A stretch of DNA of 64,000 nt from Myxococcus sp. CA023. GTDB taxonomy: Bacteria > Myxococcota > Myxococcia > Myxococcales > Myxococcaceae. Each line of letters starts with the position of its first letter. The first letter of the stretch is position 1. The notes beneath the pieces are model-generated. The model did no database searches. It had not been told where the DNA came from and worked only from the letters and a program-made list of their open reading frames with translations. The position numbers and the translations under genes were made by a program. The stretch lies in NCBI RefSeq assembly GCF_010998615.1, contig NZ_JAAEAH010000028.1, positions 31,919 to 95,918 on the forward strand, given 5' to 3'. Below, one piece after another: positions 61,930 through 64,000 of this stretch.

Positions 61930-63059
61930 CCACTGCCGCTCCCAACGCCGTCCCGGCGCCGCCTCCGGGCTGTCCCTTCGATGCGGAGTTCCTGCCGCCC
62001 AACCTGCGCAAGCACGTGGACCCCGCGGCGCCGGTGCCGCTGCGGATGATGGCGGCGAAGTCGCTGGTCCCGCTCAGCCCGTCCGACATGGTGGGCGCGC
62101 TCTACATGCTCACGTTCGACCCGGACGCGAACGTGCGCGAGACGGCCGCGAAGACGGCCGCGGGGCTGCCGGATCGGATTCTGGGCTCCGCGCTGCGCGA
62201 CGAAGAGGTGCAGCCGCAGGTGCTCGGCTACCTCCTGGGGCTCGTGAAGGGCAACGAGGCCTACGCGGAGATGCTGGTCCTCAACGCCAGCACGCCGGAC
62301 GACGCGGTGGCGGACGTGGCGAAGGATTGCAGCCCGAAGCTGGCGGAGATCATCGGGCAGAACCAGCTCCGTCTGCTGCGCCACGAGGACATCCTCCGCA
62401 ACCTCTGCGCCAACGCGAGCGCGCCGGTGTCGCTCATCGACAACGTCTGCGACTTCGCGGTGCGCAGCGGGCTGACGCTGATGGACGTGCCGCAGATGAA
62501 GGCCGCGCGCGTGCGCGTCTTCGGCCCCGAGGCCGCGGAGGCGCCCCCGCCGCAGGGCCCCACCGCGGAGGAGGTGCTTCAGGAGTTCCAGGAGGCCGCG
62601 GACGAGTCCGCCGCGCCCATGGAGGAGGGCAAGCGCCTGACGCTGGCCCAGCGCATCATGCGCATGTCCATCGCGGAGAAGATCAAGCTGGCCACGCTGG
62701 GCAACAAGGAAGCCCGCACCGCGCTCATCCGCGAGACGAACAAGCTGGTGGCTGTGGCCGTCATCCGCAGCCCGCGCATCACCGATGGCGAGGTGCTCTC
62801 GTTCGCCACCAACCGCGCGATGATGGATGACGTGCTGCGCGTCATCTACAGCAACCGCGAGTGGACGAAGAACCACAAGGTGAAGATGGCGCTGGTGAAG
62901 AACCCCAAGGTCCCGCTCACCGTCACCATGAAGTTCCTCAACGCGTTCCGCGACGCCGAGCTGAAGGACCTCAGCCGCGACAAGAACGTGCCCGCGGCCG
63001 TGCAGGGCTTCGCGAAGAAGCTGCACGAGAAGAAGACGACCCCGAAGAAGCAGGGGTAG
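61926..63059 (+). CDS. HEAT-like repeat protein, function unknown
   Basis: 377 residues, cytoplasmic. Almost all helical, with repeats like [20 protein letters not shown] and [24 protein letters not shown] units ([17 protein letters not shown] is seen), [19 protein letters not shown] and a basic end ([14 protein letters not shown]). Its Ala/Pro-rich centre ([14 protein letters not shown]) divides two helical halves. Overlap with coaX (ATGA) indicates co-expression, but no functional link is known. Confidence 0.72.
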   Translation: MTTAAPNAVPAPPPGCPFDAEFLPPNLRKHVDPAAPVPLRMMAAKSLVPLSPSDMVGALYMLTFDPDANVRETAAKTAAGLPDRILGSALRDEEVQPQVLGYLLGLVKGNEAYAEMLVLNASTPDDAVADVAKDCSPKLAEIIGQNQLRLLRHEDILRNLCANASAPVSLIDNVCDFAVRSGLTLMDVPQMKAARVRVFGPEAAEAPPPQGPTAEEVLQEFQEAADESAAPMEEGKRLTLAQRIMRMSIAEKIKLATLGNKEARTALIRETNKLVAVAVIRSPRITDGEVLSFATNRAMMDDVLRVIYSNREWTKNHKVKMALVKNPKVPLTVTMKFLNAFRDAELKDLSRDKNVPAAVQGFAKKLHEKKTTPKKQG

Positions 63060-63071
63060 GGGCTGGCAGTG

Positions 63072-63094
63072 CCCCGGGCACGGGTGGCCCGGGG
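63072..63094. terminator. Bidirectional hairpin at convergent ends
   Basis: CCCCGGGC and GCCCGGGG (8-bp perfect stem) around a 7-base loop, directly between the 3' ends of the HEAT-like and coiled-coil genes. Confidence 0.6.
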
Positions 63095-63110
63095 AGCGCG
63101 GCCCGTACGA

Positions 63111-64000
63111 CTAGGCCGCGGCTTCGCTGGCGTCGTCCGCCACGGAGGAGGCGGGCTCGTCCAGGAGCTGCTGAGCGATGACGAGCGCCTTCTTCGTCTT
63201 CTCGCGCAGCTTCTCCTCGCTCTTGATGCGTGCGTAGAGGCGCGTCACGCGCTCCTCGTTAAGGGCCGTGGCGGCCTCCAGCTCGGCGATGCGGCCGCGC
63301 AGTTCGTCGGTTTCCGCGTTGGCGCGGCTGCTCTGCTCGGACAGCTCCACCTGGGCCTGGCCCAACTGGACGCGCAGGTCCTCGGCCTCATGCTGCGCGG
63401 CCTGGACGTCCGCCTCCAACTGCCCCGCGCGAGCGCGCAGCTCCTCCAGCTCCGCGGCGTAGGCATGCGCCTGGGCCTGGTGTTGGTCCAGCTCCGTCTG
63501 CAGCGCGGTGAGCTGCGCGGACGCGCCCCGGGCCTCTTCCTTGGCGGCGGCCAGCTGCTGGTCCACGCGCTTGCGGTCCGTGGCGAGCGACTCCGCCCGG
63601 GCGCTCAGCGTCTTGAGCTGGGCGTCGCGCTGGGCGAGCTCGGACTCGGCGGTGCTGGCCTTCTGCTCCAGCTCCAGGCTCTGGTCCTTGAGCTCGATGA
63701 TCTCCTGGTCCTTCTGATTCAGCTCCGTCTTGAGGCGGAGGATTTCCTTGTCCTTCTTGTTGGCCGCGTCGCGGAGGGCGAAGGTGTCCTTGTCGTTCTT
63801 CCCCGAGGACGCCCGGGCCGCCTCCAGCTCCGTGGCCTGGCTCTCCAACTGCGCCTCCAGGTCACGCACGCGCTCCTCGGCGTGGGACGCCACGCCACGC
63901 GAGTCGTCGAGCTCGGCCTGCAGTTCGGCCACCTTCGCGCGCAGGCTGCGCAGCTCTGCGGCGTCGGCCGCAGGCGCCACCGCGACGGGCGGGGCAGGGC
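63111..64000 (-). CDS. Long coiled-coil protein, C-terminal part (5' end outside window)
   Basis: The frame is open through the right edge, so at least 296 residues are visible and the start lies outside. Residues next to the edge are Pro/Ala-rich (a linker), then about 260 residues of heptad-patterned Leu/Glu/Gln/Ala coiled coil (LRAKVAELQAELDDSRG, LKTELNQKDQEIIELK), and a tail with KLREKTKKALVIAQQLLDEP. A receiver-like domain plus linker plus coiled coil is known in myxobacterial motility proteins such as FrzS and AglZ, but without the N-terminus that is only a possibility. A GTG at 63980 is probably internal. Confidence 0.75.
   Translation of the reverse strand, partial: PAPPVAVAPAADAAELRSLRAKVAELQAELDDSRGVASHAEERVRDLEAQLESQATELEAARASSGKNDKDTFALRDAANKKDKEILRLKTELNQKDQEIIELKDQSLELEQKASTAESELAQRDAQLKTLSARAESLATDRKRVDQQLAAAKEEARGASAQLTALQTELDQHQAQAHAYAAELEELRARAGQLEADVQAAQHEAEDLRVQLGQAQVELSEQSSRANAETDELRGRIAELEAATALNEERVTRLYARIKSEEKLREKTKKALVIAQQLLDEPASSVADDASEAAA

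Overview
The window is about 64 kb of very GC-rich DNA with strong G/C third-position codon bias. Genes are tightly packed and many start or stop by ATGA, GTGA or TGATG overlaps. The content (NtrC-type two-component regulators, many TPR/HEAT lipoproteins, two MacAB-TolC-like exporters, a DUF4123 protein, a NamZ-type muramidase, Cre-like regulators, a coiled-coil protein at the right edge) suggests a myxobacterium, probably Myxococcus or a close relative. That is inference from gene content; I see no rRNA, tRNA, CRISPR array, transposase or prophage.

Layout. 1-3.4 kb: a TPR lipoprotein cut by the window edge, a membrane metallophosphoesterase, an SDR oxidoreductase and a scar made of two truncated gene pieces. 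3.4-11.4 kb: a four-gene minus-strand exporter operon (TolC, ATPase, adaptor, permease) divergent from a histidine kinase/NtrC-type regulator operon. The gap between them holds paired 13-bp palindromes and a sigma-54-like promoter. 11.4-23 kb: a phospholipase-A2-like protein, TPR proteins, a phosphopantetheinyl transferase, MutS2, a class III nucleotide cyclase followed by NamZ, a degenerate phosphoesterase and NadD, then three small secreted cysteine-containing proteins. 23-31 kb: a large lipoprotein peptidase/propeller/barrel protein, an unknown cytoplasmic protein, a DUF2520 dehydrogenase-like protein and a ClpA/C-like unfoldase. 31-38 kb: a second exporter operon (YIP1-like, TolC, adaptor, ATPase, two permeases). 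38-49 kb: cysteine synthase-like enzyme, a CXXCH lipoprotein, a DUF4123 pair, and a CreD-like protein plus secreted partner convergent with a CreBC-like kinase/regulator pair. 49-64 kb: GNAT, a DUF692/MNIO enzyme with an extra C-terminal region, uridine kinase, a MetX-like protein lacking its nucleophile, a beta-propeller protein, a HARE-HTH/Mrr-like protein with a collagen-like tail, two lipoproteins, BirA, CoaX, a repeat protein and a truncated coiled-coil protein.

The clearest functional units are the NtrC-type system with the exporter it probably controls, the second exporter operon, the Cre-like locus, and the birA-coaX vitamin/cofactor run. The least explained parts are the tandem secreted four-cysteine proteins, the 1,109-residue peptidase/propeller/barrel fusion, the fused MNIO enzyme and the HARE-HTH protein.
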